Below, piece after piece: positions 24,186 through 32,802 of a stretch of DNA of 35,286 nt. The first letter of the stretch is position 1. Every line of letters starts with the position of its first letter. Under the pieces are notes generated by a model that had not been told where the DNA came from, ran no database searches, and worked only from the letters and a program-made list of their open reading frames with translations. The DNA comes from Candidatus Villigracilaceae bacterium (lineage in GTDB: Bacteria > Chloroflexota > Anaerolineae > Anaerolineales > Villigracilaceae). The stretch spans positions 1-35,286 of the forward strand of contig JAPKMP010000031.1 of assembly GCA_026645935.1 (NCBI GenBank). Reading direction: 5' to 3'. The position numbers were made by a program, and so were the translations under genes.

Positions 24186-26102
24186 ATGTTTACGCCAGAA
24201 CAGATCGAGACAAAACTCGAACGAATCCTTTTAAAGGTTGAACGACCGGGACGTTATGTAGGCGGAGAATTGAACGCGACGGTAAAGGATTGGGACTCGG
24301 CAAAAACCCGAGTCGCATTCATCTTCCCCGATATCTATGACATCGGCGTTTCCAATGTCGGCCTGAAGGTCCTTTACGACCAGGTCAACCAGCGGCAGGA
24401 TGCGCTTGCCGAGCGCGCATATGCTCCGTGGCTGGATATGGAAGCCCTGCTACGCGAACATGGGATTCCGCTTTACGCGCTCGAATCAAAACGCCCCCTG
24501 GCTTGTTTCGACCTCATCGGCTTTACCCTGCCCTACGAGACCCTCTACACCAACACCCTAAACATCCTCGACCTTGCTGGCATTCCCATCCATTCGGCGG
24601 ATCGCGATGATTCGCATCCCATCATCATCGCGGGCGGACATGCCGCCACCAATCCCGAGCCGATGCATGCCTTCATCGATGCTTTCGTCGTCGGCGAAGG
24701 CGAGGAAGCCATACACGACATCATCGACTCGTTGCAAAAGACAAAAGGAAAACCGCGCGAAGAACGCCTGCGCAGCCTGTTAAAGATTTCGGGCCTGTAT
24801 CTGCCGCGCTTCTATCAAACCTCGTATATGGACGATGGAACGGTTGCTGTCACGGAAGCGATCATCCCCGAAGCGCCGAAGGTGATAAACAAACGCATCG
24901 TGGGCAAACTGCCGCCGCCGCCGACAAAGTTCATCGTGCCGAACATCGATGTGGTGCACAACCGCGTCTCGGTCGAGATCATGCGCGGATGCACCCGCGG
25001 ATGCAGATTCTGCCAGGCGGGGATGATCACGCGCCCGGTCCGCGAACGAAGCGTGGAAGAGGTGGTGGAAGCCGCCGAGGAGGCAATCCGCGCGACGGGA
25101 TTCGAAGAACTGGCGTTGATGTCGCTTTCCTCTTCCGATTACACATATATCAAGGATTTAGTGGATGCCATCAGCAAGCGCTTTGAGGGAAGGAAACTTA
25201 CCGTTTCGCTGCCCTCCCTGCGCATCGAGTCTGTTTCTGTGGACCTGATGGAGAAACTCAAACAGCACCGCTCCGGCGGATTCACGCTTGCGCCGGAAGC
25301 CGCCAGCGAACGAATGCGCCGCATCATCAACAAGTTCATCCCCGATGAAGACATCATCAAAACCACGAACGAAATCTACAGCCGCGGCTGGACGACGATC
25401 AAATTGTATTTCATGATCGGACATCCGAGCGAGACGCTTGAAGATGTGCAGGCGATCGCGGACCTATGCAAACGAGTCATTGCCGAAGGGCGAAAAGTGG
25501 CGGGATGGAAGGTAAAACTCAATGCAGGCGTCAGCACGTTCGTGCCAAAGCCGCAGACCCCCTTCCAGTGGGTTTCATGCGACACGCGCGACAGCATCCT
25601 GGAAAAACAAGCCTTGCTGAAACGCGAACTGTTCAAGGACAAGAATATCAAATTGAGCTGGACCAAGCCCGACGACACGCTCGTGGAAGCCTGGCTTTCG
25701 CGCGGCGACCGCCGCATGGCGGAGATCATTTATTCCGCGTGGAAGAACGGCGCAAAGTTCGACGCCTGGGAGGAGGGACGCAGGTTCGATACATGGATCG
25801 CCGCCTTCCAGGAGCACGGGCTCGACCCCGCCTTTTATACCACCCGCCAGCGCCGAACGGATGAAGTGTTCCCCTGGGAGCATATCAGCGCGGCGGTGCG
25901 CAAGAACTTCCTCTTCCAGGATTTCCGCATGTCGCTCGAAGGGGAGATCCGCGTCGACTGCCGCCTGAATTGCTTCGCCTGCGGCATCCTGCCGACCTTT
26001 GCGAACCTGCGCCGCGAAAACCCGGGCGAAGTTTGGAAATGTCCGGAGGTAAAATCTCCCGCGCGAAAGATGGAAATGGAATTGCCGCTGGTGGGCGATT
26101 GA
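24186..26102 (+). CDS. radical SAM protein of the TIGR03960 family (B12-binding-like N-terminus)
   Basis: 638-aa iron-sulfur enzyme. The N-terminal third (to about residue 200) resembles a B12-binding-like domain (DIYDIGVSNVGLKVLYDQV, IIIAGGHAATNPEP, FVVGEGEEAIHDI). The radical SAM motif is MRGCTRGCRFC with Cys269, Cys273 and Cys276, which would hold a 4Fe-4S cluster and S-adenosylmethionine. A C-terminal Cys pair is in LNCFACGIL. The family is usually found beside or fused to a DUF2344 protein, which here lies two genes on. Its reaction is not established. The start at 24186 is chosen because the leaderless -10 points to it and the conserved region begins there; the frame stays open far upstream but within the preceding gene. 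Confidence 0.92.
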   Translation: MFTPEQIETKLERILLKVERPGRYVGGELNATVKDWDSAKTRVAFIFPDIYDIGVSNVGLKVLYDQVNQRQDALAERAYAPWLDMEALLREHGIPLYALESKRPLACFDLIGFTLPYETLYTNTLNILDLAGIPIHSADRDDSHPIIIAGGHAATNPEPMHAFIDAFVVGEGEEAIHDIIDSLQKTKGKPREERLRSLLKISGLYLPRFYQTSYMDDGTVAVTEAIIPEAPKVINKRIVGKLPPPPTKFIVPNIDVVHNRVSVEIMRGCTRGCRFCQAGMITRPVRERSVEEVVEAAEEAIRATGFEELALMSLSSSDYTYIKDLVDAISKRFEGRKLTVSLPSLRIESVSVDLMEKLKQHRSGGFTLAPEAASERMRRIINKFIPDEDIIKTTNEIYSRGWTTIKLYFMIGHPSETLEDVQAIADLCKRVIAEGRKVAGWKVKLNAGVSTFVPKPQTPFQWVSCDTRDSILEKQALLKRELFKDKNIKLSWTKPDDTLVEAWLSRGDRRMAEIIYSAWKNGAKFDAWEEGRRFDTWIAAFQEHGLDPAFYTTRQRRTDEVFPWEHISAAVRKNFLFQDFRMSLEGEIRVDCRLNCFACGILPTFANLRRENPGEVWKCPEVKSPARKMEMELPLVGD

Positions 26103-26118
26103 TTCCTCAGCCGCTTTC

Positions 26119-26160
26119 CCCGGCGGCGAGGAAAGTACCCGGAATCGGTACGCCGCCGGG
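26119..26160 (+). promoter_or_regulatory. hairpin covering the ribosome site of the DinB-like gene
   Basis: CCCGGCGGCG (26119-26128) pairs perfectly with CGCCGCCGGG (26151-26160) around a 22-base loop. The right arm overlaps the GGGAG that would be the ribosome site of the ATG at 26173, so it may reduce or regulate translation of the two downstream genes. Confidence 0.5.
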
Positions 26161-26172
26161 AGCATTTATTTA

Positions 26173-26697
26173 ATGAACAAGACCACTCTCCTAGTACGCC
26201 TGCAAAACGAACGCGACCAGTTCGAGCTACTGCTCAACCGCGTGGGATTCGCGCGCCGATTGACGTTGCGCGGCGTCTCGGGCGGGTTGACCGTCAAGGA
26301 CCTGCTGGCGGAAGCGCTTTCGCACGAACTATTCATCGCAGACCGCCTGACCGAGATCCTGCACGGAGAGGCATATTCGCCGTCCGCCTCGTTCTCGGCT
26401 ATGGAAAATTTTCAAAAAGAGTTCGGCTACCCGGATTATGAATCCCCGCTCGTGGAAAAACACAAGCACAACTGGACCGTGCTGAACGCGTACAAGAACA
26501 TCGAGTTCGATGAGATCGTCGCGGAGGAACTGGCGGTTTATGCGAGCATCGTCGAATTGCTGGAGAAGCTCACCCATCATCAATTCCTCGACCATGACCT
26601 GTTCCATCGCGTTGCCGAGCATACGTACCGTCCATATCGCCGCGCCGGGGCGCTGATCCATGCCTGGTTGAGGCGAATCGCCGCCGAACCGAAATAG
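26173..26697 (+). CDS. DinB/ClbS-like four-helix protein
   Basis: 174-aa helical protein resembling the DinB/YfiT/ClbS superfamily. The helices include LTVKDLLAEALSHELFIADR and DHDLFHRVAEHTYRPYRRAG, with His residues in the positions that bind metal in some members. Functions in the family range from thiol transferases and maleylpyruvate isomerases to colibactin self-resistance, so none is assigned. It sits between the radical SAM gene and the DUF2344 gene, two genes normally adjacent or fused, and is 2 bases from the latter (stop TAG, then ATG). A GGGAG site 11 bases upstream lies in a hairpin. Confidence 0.75.
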   Translation: MNKTTLLVRLQNERDQFELLLNRVGFARRLTLRGVSGGLTVKDLLAEALSHELFIADRLTEILHGEAYSPSASFSAMENFQKEFGYPDYESPLVEKHKHNWTVLNAYKNIEFDEIVAEELAVYASIVELLEKLTHHQFLDHDLFHRVAEHTYRPYRRAGALIHAWLRRIAAEPK

Positions 26698-26699
26698 AC

Positions 26700-27329
26700 A
26701 TGCGAGTCCGCATCACATTTACAAAGCAGGGGGCGCTGCGTTACATCGGTCATCTCGACCTGCACCGCTTGTGGGAACGCGCCATGCGCCGCGCCGACCT
26801 GCCCCTTGCTTATTCGCAGGGATTTCACCCCCAGCCGAAGATCAGTCTTGCCGCCGCCCTGCCGCTGGGATTCTCCTCGCGGGGCGAGGTGCTGGATGTA
26901 CGCTTGAACGAAGAGGTCTCCGTCGAAGATATCAGCTCGCGTTTAAAAGATAATCTTCCGCCGGATATAAAAGTTAGGGAAATCAAACCGGTGGACGAGC
27001 GGCTCCCCGCCTTGCAGACGCAGGTGCTATCGGCGGCGTACGACGTCCGTTTGACGGAACCCATCGACGGTTCCGAATTGAAGCGGAAAGTGGAATCCGT
27101 CATGATGGCAGAGTCCATCCTCCGTGAGCGGCGCGGGAAGAGCTACGACCTGCGTCCGTTGATCGAAATGATGAGCGTCATCACCCAGGCGGACGGAACA
27201 GCGTGGCTGAAGATGACCCTGGCGGCGCGTGAGGGCGCAACAGGAAGGCCGGAAGAAGTCCTCGCGGCGTTGGGAATCGAGCCGGAAACCGCGCGAGTGG
27301 AGCGCGCACGCCTGATCTTCAAGGATTGA
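26700..27329 (+). CDS. DUF2344/TIGR03936 radical-SAM-associated protein
   Basis: 209-aa protein of the TIGR03936 family. Its start, RVRITFTKQGALRYIGHLDL, followed by YSQGFHPQPKISLAAALPLG, is diagnostic. In many bacteria this domain is fused to the C-terminus of the TIGR03960 radical SAM protein; here it is a separate gene with the DinB-like gene between. It begins 2 bases after the upstream stop, so translation is probably coupled. Function is unknown; a joint role with the radical SAM protein is supported by fusion in other genomes. The predicted promoter of the next gene lies at its very end. Confidence 0.92.
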   Translation: MRVRITFTKQGALRYIGHLDLHRLWERAMRRADLPLAYSQGFHPQPKISLAAALPLGFSSRGEVLDVRLNEEVSVEDISSRLKDNLPPDIKVREIKPVDERLPALQTQVLSAAYDVRLTEPIDGSELKRKVESVMMAESILRERRGKSYDLRPLIEMMSVITQADGTAWLKMTLAAREGATGRPEEVLAALGIEPETARVERARLIFKD

Positions 27330-27353
27330 TTTATTCCCGTTTATCGGTACAAT
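27326..27353 (+). promoter_or_regulatory. promoter of the PrsW-type gene
   Basis: TTGATT (27326-27331), 16-bp spacer, TACAAT (27348-27353) preceded by CGG. Expected start is about 27360, some 35 bases before the ATG. Confidence 0.5.
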
Positions 27354-27394
27354 TGGGTCGTCTTTCCCAATCCCAAATTTTCCGGAGTAGTTCT

Positions 27395-28378
27395 ATGGCA
27401 GTGCTTGCCGCAATTCCCATGGCTTTCATTCCCGCATTTTTCTTTTCGTGGTTCCTTTACTGGCTCGACCGGTATGAAAAGGAGCCGCGCTGGCTGTTGT
27501 TGATGACCTTCTTCTGGGGCGGTTTCTTCGCAATCATCGGCACGCTCATCGTGGCGACCATCTTCGAGATCGGCTTCAGCTTTGTGTTGAACGACGCGGT
27601 GCTCGAAGACATCGCGGGCGGTTCGATCACCGCGCCGATCGTGGAAGAGTTCATGAAGGGGCTCGCGGTCCTGATCGTCTTCCTGATCTTCCGCAAGGAG
27701 TTCGACTCGATCCTGGACGGCATCATCTACGGCGGCATCGCCGGGCTGGGCTTCGCCGCCACCGAGAACGTGTTCTATTTCCTCGGCCAATACAGCGACG
27801 GCGGCTGGGCGGGCATGTTCACGAACTTTGCCCTGCGCGTGGGCGTGTTCGCATGGGGGCATCCTTTCTATACCGCATTCATCGGGCTGGGTTTTGCCGT
27901 GGCGCGAATGAACCGCAACTTATTGATCAAGCTCGCCGCGCCTGTCGTCGGTTATTTCCTGGCTGTGTTCGCGCACGCCTTCCATAACACCTCGCTTGTG
28001 TTCGTCACCGGTCTGGGAAGCCTTGCGCTGGTCGTCCTGCTCGAATGGGCGGGCTGGCTCATCTTCCTCGGCTTCATCATCTGGCTGATCCGGCACGAAC
28101 AGGGATTGTTGAAAAAACACTTGAAAGAGGAGGTGTCGGGCGGTTTGATCTCAGACGCGCAGTACAAGACCGCGGTCTCGTTCTTCCAGTTCGGCGCGCG
28201 CATGGCGGCGCTGAGCGGCGGCGCGTATAAAGCCACCAGTCATTTCTATCAATACCTCGGCGAACTGGCGCACAAGAAGGAACAACTCGAAAAATTCGGC
28301 GACGAAAAGGGGAACGCGGCCATCATCACAAAACTGCGCGGGAATATTGCGAACCTCGCTCCGCAGGCGAAAACATAA
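27395..28378 (+). CDS. PrsW-family intramembrane protease
   Basis: 327-aa membrane protein of the PrsW/CPBP-like glutamic protease family (PF13367). It has several membrane segments, the catalytic-type EExxK in APIVEEFMKG, the second motif FAATENVFYF with Glu-Asn, and His in WGHPFYTAFIG and FAHAFHN. A soluble C-terminal tail of about 80 residues (HLKEEVSGGLISDAQYKTAV onward) follows. PrsW of Bacillus cuts an anti-sigma factor under envelope stress; no anti-sigma gene is adjacent here. GGAG precedes the ATG at 27395, and the frame upstream of it overlaps the preceding gene, so the shorter start is preferred. It ends before the terminator at 28424. Confidence 0.88.
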   Translation: MAVLAAIPMAFIPAFFFSWFLYWLDRYEKEPRWLLLMTFFWGGFFAIIGTLIVATIFEIGFSFVLNDAVLEDIAGGSITAPIVEEFMKGLAVLIVFLIFRKEFDSILDGIIYGGIAGLGFAATENVFYFLGQYSDGGWAGMFTNFALRVGVFAWGHPFYTAFIGLGFAVARMNRNLLIKLAAPVVGYFLAVFAHAFHNTSLVFVTGLGSLALVVLLEWAGWLIFLGFIIWLIRHEQGLLKKHLKEEVSGGLISDAQYKTAVSFFQFGARMAALSGGAYKATSHFYQYLGELAHKKEQLEKFGDEKGNAAIITKLRGNIANLAPQAKT

Positions 28379-28384
28379 AATTTT

Positions 28385-28420
28385 CTGAGACCCTTCGCCG
28401 CTTCGCGGCTGAGAATGACA
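28385..28420. repeat. AATGACA-type dispersed repeat, copy 1
   Basis: The text CTGAGACCCTTCGCCG followed by GAGAATGACA shares its frame with the copy at 32829-32884. It contains GCCGC/GCGGC pairing around TTC. It is non-coding and lies between the PrsW gene and its terminator. Confidence 0.5.
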
Positions 28421-28423
28421 TTT

Positions 28424-28459
28424 AAAAACGGCTGACGGCTCATTCGTCAGCCGTTTTTT
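28424..28459 (+). terminator. terminator of the PrsW-type gene
   Basis: AAAAACGGCTGAC (28424-28436) pairs with GTCAGCCGTTTTT (28446-28458) around a 9-base loop, followed by T. A textbook intrinsic terminator, also usable on the opposite strand because of the A run. Confidence 0.9.
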
Positions 28460-28468
28460 CGCCTATGG

Positions 28469-28474
28469 TAAAAT
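28469..28474 (+). promoter_or_regulatory. -10 box of the tRNA-Arg gene
   Basis: TAAAAT preceded by ATGG ends 11 bases before the tRNA. No recognisable -35 is present, as that position falls inside the terminator stem. Confidence 0.4.
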
Positions 28475-28485
28475 TCGGCTCGCCC

Positions 28486-28560
28486 GCCCCCGTAGCTCAG
28501 TGGACAGAGTGTCGGCCTCCGGAGCCGAAGAGCGCAGTTCGAGTCTGCGCGGGGGCGCCA
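28486..28560 (+). tRNA. tRNA-Arg, anticodon CCG
   Basis: 75-base gene with encoded CCA. Acceptor GCCCCCG/CGGGGGC with discriminator G; D arm GCTC/GAGT; anticodon stem TCGGC/GCCGA around loop CTCCGGA, giving anticodon CCG for the CGG codon; T arm CGCAG/CTGCG with TTCGAGT. All stems pair. It stands alone between two terminators. Confidence 0.95.
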
Positions 28561-28567
28561 GCCCGAA

Positions 28568-28604
28568 ACCCCAAAGGAATCAATCGCCTTTGGGGTGAAT
28601 TTTT
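28568..28604 (+). terminator. terminator after the tRNA
   Basis: ACCCCAAAGG (28568-28577) pairs with CCTTTGGGGT (28587-28596), 9-base loop, then GAATTTTT. Perfect 10-bp stem. Confidence 0.85.
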
Positions 28605-28610
28605 ATTGGA

Positions 28611-28616
28611 TACAAT
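28611..28616 (+). promoter_or_regulatory. -10 box of a probable leaderless transcript (SH3b lipoprotein gene)
   Basis: TACAAT, preceded by TTGGA, ends 6 bases before the GTG at 28623. This is the same distance as at the radical SAM gene, and again no ribosome site is present. Confidence 0.55.
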
Positions 28617-28622
28617 TATCGC

Positions 28623-29684
28623 GTGACCCGACTCAGAATCATTTCGTCCATTGCGTTCCTGTTGATTTGCGCAAGCTGCGACTCGTCGCTCACGACGCCT
28701 TCCGTCCCGGGACCGGCATTTGTCACCGCGACCCTCCCGCCGACACTCCCCCCTGCGTCCACACATACCTCTCCGCCGCCGACCCTTGCGCCGACCATCG
28801 TTCCGATCCCAGGCGTGACGACAAGCGAGGTCAATTTGCGGGAGGATACTTCCACGGCAAGCCGGGCGCTAGGCGCGATACCCGCCTTCTCGAACGTTCA
28901 GATCGTCGGCAGGGATTTCAGCGGTCTCTGGTATCGAATCCTATTCAATGGGAACTCTGGCTGGGTGCGATCGGATTTCGTGCAAGTACAAGATGAATCG
29001 GCGGAGATTCCCGTCCTGGGTTCAGAATCGGTATCCGGGTCCGGGGTGAGAGGCGTGATCATGCGCGGGGTCAACGTCCGCAGTGGACCGGGACAGGATT
29101 TCGAGTCGCTGGGCTTGCTGAATCAAAACGATGTGGTGCCCATCTTCGGAAAAGATGCATCGGGGGCGTGGATGAAGGTTGCGTATCCTCCCGCAGCGGA
29201 GGGGACGGGCTGGGTCAACGCGGAATTCATGCAGATCGAGAACATCGACGCGGTCCCCATCCTCGGCGATGAAAATCAACCCGCTCGAACAAGCGAAGCA
29301 GATCCAGCCGAAGCGCCCGCCTCCATGGAAATCGCGCACAGCGATAACGACTCAGCCGATGCGCCGATCGCGGTCTTTTCGCTCTCTCCCGCCTCAGCGC
29401 GTTCGATCCAGTTCGAGGGCGATGTCTCGGCGCCGCAGGGCGATGGCGAAGACTGGATCGCCTTTTCATCGGACCATGACAAGGTTGTCATTCAACTCTC
29501 ATGCGATTCCGGCTTCGTTCTATTAGAATTCATTCAAGCAGACAGCGCGCCAATCGAATGCGGCGGCGCGTTTGCGATGGAGACCGAGCCGGGCAAAACA
29601 TATCTGATGAAAATATCGCCAGTTCCAACGGGGGATGGGATCCACGCGGACTATAAAGTTAGAATTACGGTCACCATCGATTGA
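28623..29684 (+). CDS. lipoprotein with two SH3b domains
   Basis: 353-aa exported protein. Residues 1-19 are a lipoprotein signal with CASC at the cleavage site (an atypical Cys at -3). A Pro/Thr-rich spacer is followed by one SH3b domain near residues 60-120 (VNLREDTSTASRALG to NSGWVRSDFVQV) and a second near 140-200 (VNVRSGPGQDFESLG to GTGWVNAEFMQI). Bacterial SH3 domains commonly bind peptidoglycan or surface ligands. The C-terminal part (SAPQGDGEDWIAFSSD onward) resembles a PPC-type beta domain. The start is GTG in a leaderless context. It opens a run with the FecR lipoprotein and CHASE2 cyclase genes, 11 bases before the former. Confidence 0.85.
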   Translation: MTRLRIISSIAFLLICASCDSSLTTPSVPGPAFVTATLPPTLPPASTHTSPPPTLAPTIVPIPGVTTSEVNLREDTSTASRALGAIPAFSNVQIVGRDFSGLWYRILFNGNSGWVRSDFVQVQDESAEIPVLGSESVSGSGVRGVIMRGVNVRSGPGQDFESLGLLNQNDVVPIFGKDASGAWMKVAYPPAAEGTGWVNAEFMQIENIDAVPILGDENQPARTSEADPAEAPASMEIAHSDNDSADAPIAVFSLSPASARSIQFEGDVSAPQGDGEDWIAFSSDHDKVVIQLSCDSGFVLLEFIQADSAPIECGGAFAMETEPGKTYLMKISPVPTGDGIHADYKVRITVTID

Positions 29685-29695
29685 AACGGAGAAAA

Positions 29696-30856
29696 ATGTA
29701 CAGAAAAAACCTTATCGTACCACTGCTTGCCTTCTCCCTGACGTTTGCGGGCTGCCAGACCAATGAAGAAACACCGCCGCTTTCCGCGACGCTGAGCGAA
29801 CTCTCGGGCCTGGTGGAAATGAAACAGGCGGAAGAAGCCGCCTTTGCGGGGGTGAACGCCGGGTCGATCTTGAACGTTAACGGGCAGATCCAAACCGGCG
29901 ATGACGGGCGCGTGCGCCTCGATCTCTCTTCGGGCACGATCGTCCGCGTGACGCCTTCCTCGGTCTTTACCCTGATCTCGAACGAGGAGGTGGAGGGCGG
30001 TCTTTACACAAAGATAAAACTTGAATTGGGAAGGATCTTCATCATCCTGAACGGCGGACAGGCGGACGTGGAAACGCCCTCCGGCGTGGCTTCGGTGCGC
30101 GGGTCATATTTGAAGGTTGAGATCGACCCGGTCACGGGGGATATTCACATCACCTGTCTCGAAGGGACCTGCTCGGCAACCAACCCGGACGGGGTGCAGG
30201 TCATCTTTACGAACGGGCAAAGCGTGACCCTTTTCCATCAGGAAGAGGACGGCACCTGGCGATCGCCCTTGCTCGGCGAGATGACGTTCGATGATTTCGA
30301 GGAATGGATCCAAAACAACGACAGCGAAACGAAGAAATATTACGACGAGGGCATTGCCAAACTATTAGCCGCGACAACCGAAGCGCCGACCGCAGAACCG
30401 ACCGAGACTCCCACCGAGCCGCCCACTGAAGCGCCGACAGAATCATCCGGGGGCGGGGGCGGCGCGTGTTCCCAGCCGCAGGAACCGAGCGGCGGAAGCA
30501 CCCTCGGCAAAGCCGGGAAGCAGGCATTCTCCTGGAGCGAAACGCCCGGCGCGGAGTATTACATCCTGACCTTCGTGAATGAAAGCGGAAGCTCGGCGAT
30601 CATCCAGACGACGGACCCGGGCGCGGAATTCTACATCGAAGTGCTGCCGCTCGGCGGGAACTATGAATGGTATGTGACCGCCTACGGCTCGAACGGGACC
30701 CCGCTCTGCACCAGCGCTTCGGTCAAATTCTCCAAGCCGAAAGCGGACCCGACCCAAAAACCAAAACCGGAAGACAATCCCGGTCCACGACAGCCGACTG
30801 AGCCGCCCAGCACGGAACCAGCTGAAACCGAAGAATGTACGGAATGCTATCCATAA
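29696..30856 (+). CDS. FecR-domain lipoprotein
   Basis: 386-aa exported protein. The signal peptide ends in a lipobox FAGC (Cys19). Residues about 25-200 contain a FecR domain (PF04773), with GQIQTGDDGRVRLDLSSGT and IVRVTPSSVF as signature, then VASVRGSYLKVEID. A Pro/Thr/Glu low-complexity linker (TEAPTAEPTETPTEPP) and a Gly run follow, then a fibronectin-like or Ig-like domain (FSWSETPGAEYYILTFVNES) and a Pro-rich tail with a terminal CxxC (EECTECYP). In E. coli FecR relays a surface signal to a sigma factor; no sigma factor is near, so this is an outer-surface sensor or scaffold. GGAG lies 5 bases before the ATG. It is closely followed by the CHASE2 cyclase gene. Confidence 0.88.
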   Translation: MYRKNLIVPLLAFSLTFAGCQTNEETPPLSATLSELSGLVEMKQAEEAAFAGVNAGSILNVNGQIQTGDDGRVRLDLSSGTIVRVTPSSVFTLISNEEVEGGLYTKIKLELGRIFIILNGGQADVETPSGVASVRGSYLKVEIDPVTGDIHITCLEGTCSATNPDGVQVIFTNGQSVTLFHQEEDGTWRSPLLGEMTFDDFEEWIQNNDSETKKYYDEGIAKLLAATTEAPTAEPTETPTEPPTEAPTESSGGGGGACSQPQEPSGGSTLGKAGKQAFSWSETPGAEYYILTFVNESGSSAIIQTTDPGAEFYIEVLPLGGNYEWYVTAYGSNGTPLCTSASVKFSKPKADPTQKPKPEDNPGPRQPTEPPSTEPAETEECTECYP

Positions 30857-30871
30857 ACATAATCCTATTCA

Positions 30872-30883
30872 CCGTTATAACGG
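30872..30883. promoter_or_regulatory. 12-bp perfect palindrome upstream of the CHASE2 cyclase gene
   Basis: CCGTTATAACGG lies 17 bases before the ATG. It could be a protein-binding site or part of a small RNA hairpin (AATCC/GGATT flank it). No regulator is assigned. Confidence 0.4.
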
Positions 30884-30900
30884 ATTAGGATAAATATCTC

Positions 30901-32796
30901 ATGCAAAAAGAATCCAAGCCAGATAACCTGCGCATCATCCTCCTGATCGGCACGGCGCTGATCCTTCTCATCACGCAGGCATTGGGGCTGTTCACCGACA
31001 TCACCACGCCGGTCGAGCGGTTGGAATATTCCATCCAGGATACGTTCGTGCGTATGCGCGGCGCGGAAGAACCATCGGGTGAGATCGTCATCGTTGCGAT
31101 CGACGACCAATCCTTCAACTGGACGGGACTGCAATGGCCCTGGCCCCGCTCGTATCTCGCGGGAATCGTGGACCAGATCAACCAGGGCGGCGGGAAGGTC
31201 GTCGGCGTGGATGTGTTCCTCTTCGAGCCGGATGAGAGCCAGCCGGAGAATGACGAAGCGCTCGCCAGGTCTTTGGGAGAAAGCCCCTCCTCGGCGGCGG
31301 TGATGCAGATCCTGCGCAGCGCCGGTCAGGGATTCGAGACCGAGTCGCGCGTCCTGCCGCTTTCGATGTACCGCGATGTTTTGGACGGCATCGGCATTAC
31401 CTCCGTCCGCCGCGATGAAGACGCGATCGTGCGGAGCGTCTCTGCCTATGATTCATACCAGGGGGAGATTTACCCGCATTGGGCGTTCGAGATCGCGCGC
31501 CTGTATTTGAACGTAGAGCCGCCCATATTCAGCGCTGCCGGCGTTCGCTTCAACGGGCAGACCGCGCCGTTAAGTTCGGGACTTCTGCCGGTCTATTTTG
31601 CGGGTCCCGCCGGTACCTACCCGACCTACTCCGCCTCGGATGTGCATGACGGCATCACGCTGGAACAGGACCCGGACGCCTTCCGCGACAAGATCGTGTT
31701 GATCGGCGCGACTTCGATCACCCTGCAGGATATCTACCCGACTCCCTTCTCGGCAAGGAATACCACACCGGGCGTGGAAGTCGTCGCCAACACGGTGGAC
31801 ACCATTCTCAATGGGAAATACATCGCGTATGCCCCGCCGTGGATGTCGCTCCTGATCATCGTTGGAGCGGCGCTGCTGGCATTCTTAATCACGCTTTCCA
31901 AACGCCCATCGTTGACGATTTCGCTGCTGGCTCTCGCGGCATTGGCATATTGGGGGTCGGCTTTCCTGATGTTCATCCAGCAACGATACATCCTGCCGGT
32001 CGCTGCGCCGGAAGGGATGCTCTTCCTCGGCGTGGTGCTGCCGACCCTCGAACAAGCCGTCTCGCAGGAACGCGAAAAACGGCGCGTGCGCAACCTGTTC
32101 AGCCGCTTCATCTCGCCCGAAATGGTGGACCAGATGATAAAGACGCAGGACATAAACTCATTGAACAAACGCGCGGATCTGACGATCATCTTCTCGGACA
32201 TCCGCGGCTTCACCACCCTCTCGGAAAAAATGACGCCGGAGGGAGTGGTGGCATTGCTCAACCCGTATCTCGAGGCGATGTCGCAGGTGATTTACAAGCA
32301 CGGCGGCACGGTGGATAAATACGAAGGCGACGCCATCATCGCGTTCTTCGGCGAGCCCGTGCCGTATAAAGACCACGCCGCCCGCGCCCTGCGCGCCGCA
32401 TTGGACATGCGCACCGCATTGGCAGAATTGAAGGAGAAATGGGCGAACGAGGGGCGGCCCAGCCAGATCGAAATGGGAGTCGGCATCAACTCGGGCGAAG
32501 TGTTCGTGGGATTGCTCGGCTCGGCGCAAAGAATCAATTACACGGTGATCGGCGACAACGCCAACCTCGCCGCGCGTTTACAGGACCTGACGAAGACCTA
32601 CGCCTGGCCCATCCTGGTCAGCGAAAGCACATACCAGCAGGTCAGGGATGAGTTCGACGCGGAGCTCGCAGACGCCGTGACGGTCAAAGGCAAGACGAAG
32701 GCGGTGAACGTGTATAGGATCCTCGGGCGCAAAGGCGCGCCGGAGGGCGAAAGGCTCAGGGCGTGGACCCAGGACCAGGTCACACCGAAAGGATGA
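30901..32796 (+). CDS. CHASE2-domain adenylate/guanylate cyclase
   Basis: 631-aa membrane signalling enzyme. Residues about 10-30: first membrane segment. Residues about 40-295: extracytoplasmic CHASE2 sensor (PF05226). Three hydrophobic segments follow at about 310-380. Residues about 425-610: class III cyclase domain (PF00211), with metal-binding Asp433 (FSDIRGFT) and Asp477 (DKYEGDA), Lys473 favouring adenine, and Asn555/Arg559 (DNANLAARL). All catalytic residues are present, so it should make cyclic nucleotide, probably cAMP. It follows the FecR lipoprotein, a pairing that suggests the lipoprotein or surface state controls the cyclase. AGGAT precedes the ATG. Target of the second messenger is not in view. 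Confidence 0.95.
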   Translation: MQKESKPDNLRIILLIGTALILLITQALGLFTDITTPVERLEYSIQDTFVRMRGAEEPSGEIVIVAIDDQSFNWTGLQWPWPRSYLAGIVDQINQGGGKVVGVDVFLFEPDESQPENDEALARSLGESPSSAAVMQILRSAGQGFETESRVLPLSMYRDVLDGIGITSVRRDEDAIVRSVSAYDSYQGEIYPHWAFEIARLYLNVEPPIFSAAGVRFNGQTAPLSSGLLPVYFAGPAGTYPTYSASDVHDGITLEQDPDAFRDKIVLIGATSITLQDIYPTPFSARNTTPGVEVVANTVDTILNGKYIAYAPPWMSLLIIVGAALLAFLITLSKRPSLTISLLALAALAYWGSAFLMFIQQRYILPVAAPEGMLFLGVVLPTLEQAVSQEREKRRVRNLFSRFISPEMVDQMIKTQDINSLNKRADLTIIFSDIRGFTTLSEKMTPEGVVALLNPYLEAMSQVIYKHGGTVDKYEGDAIIAFFGEPVPYKDHAARALRAALDMRTALAELKEKWANEGRPSQIEMGVGINSGEVFVGLLGSAQRINYTVIGDNANLAARLQDLTKTYAWPILVSESTYQQVRDEFDAELADAVTVKGKTKAVNVYRILGRKGAPEGERLRAWTQDQVTPKG

Positions 32797-32802
32797 ATCC
32801 CG

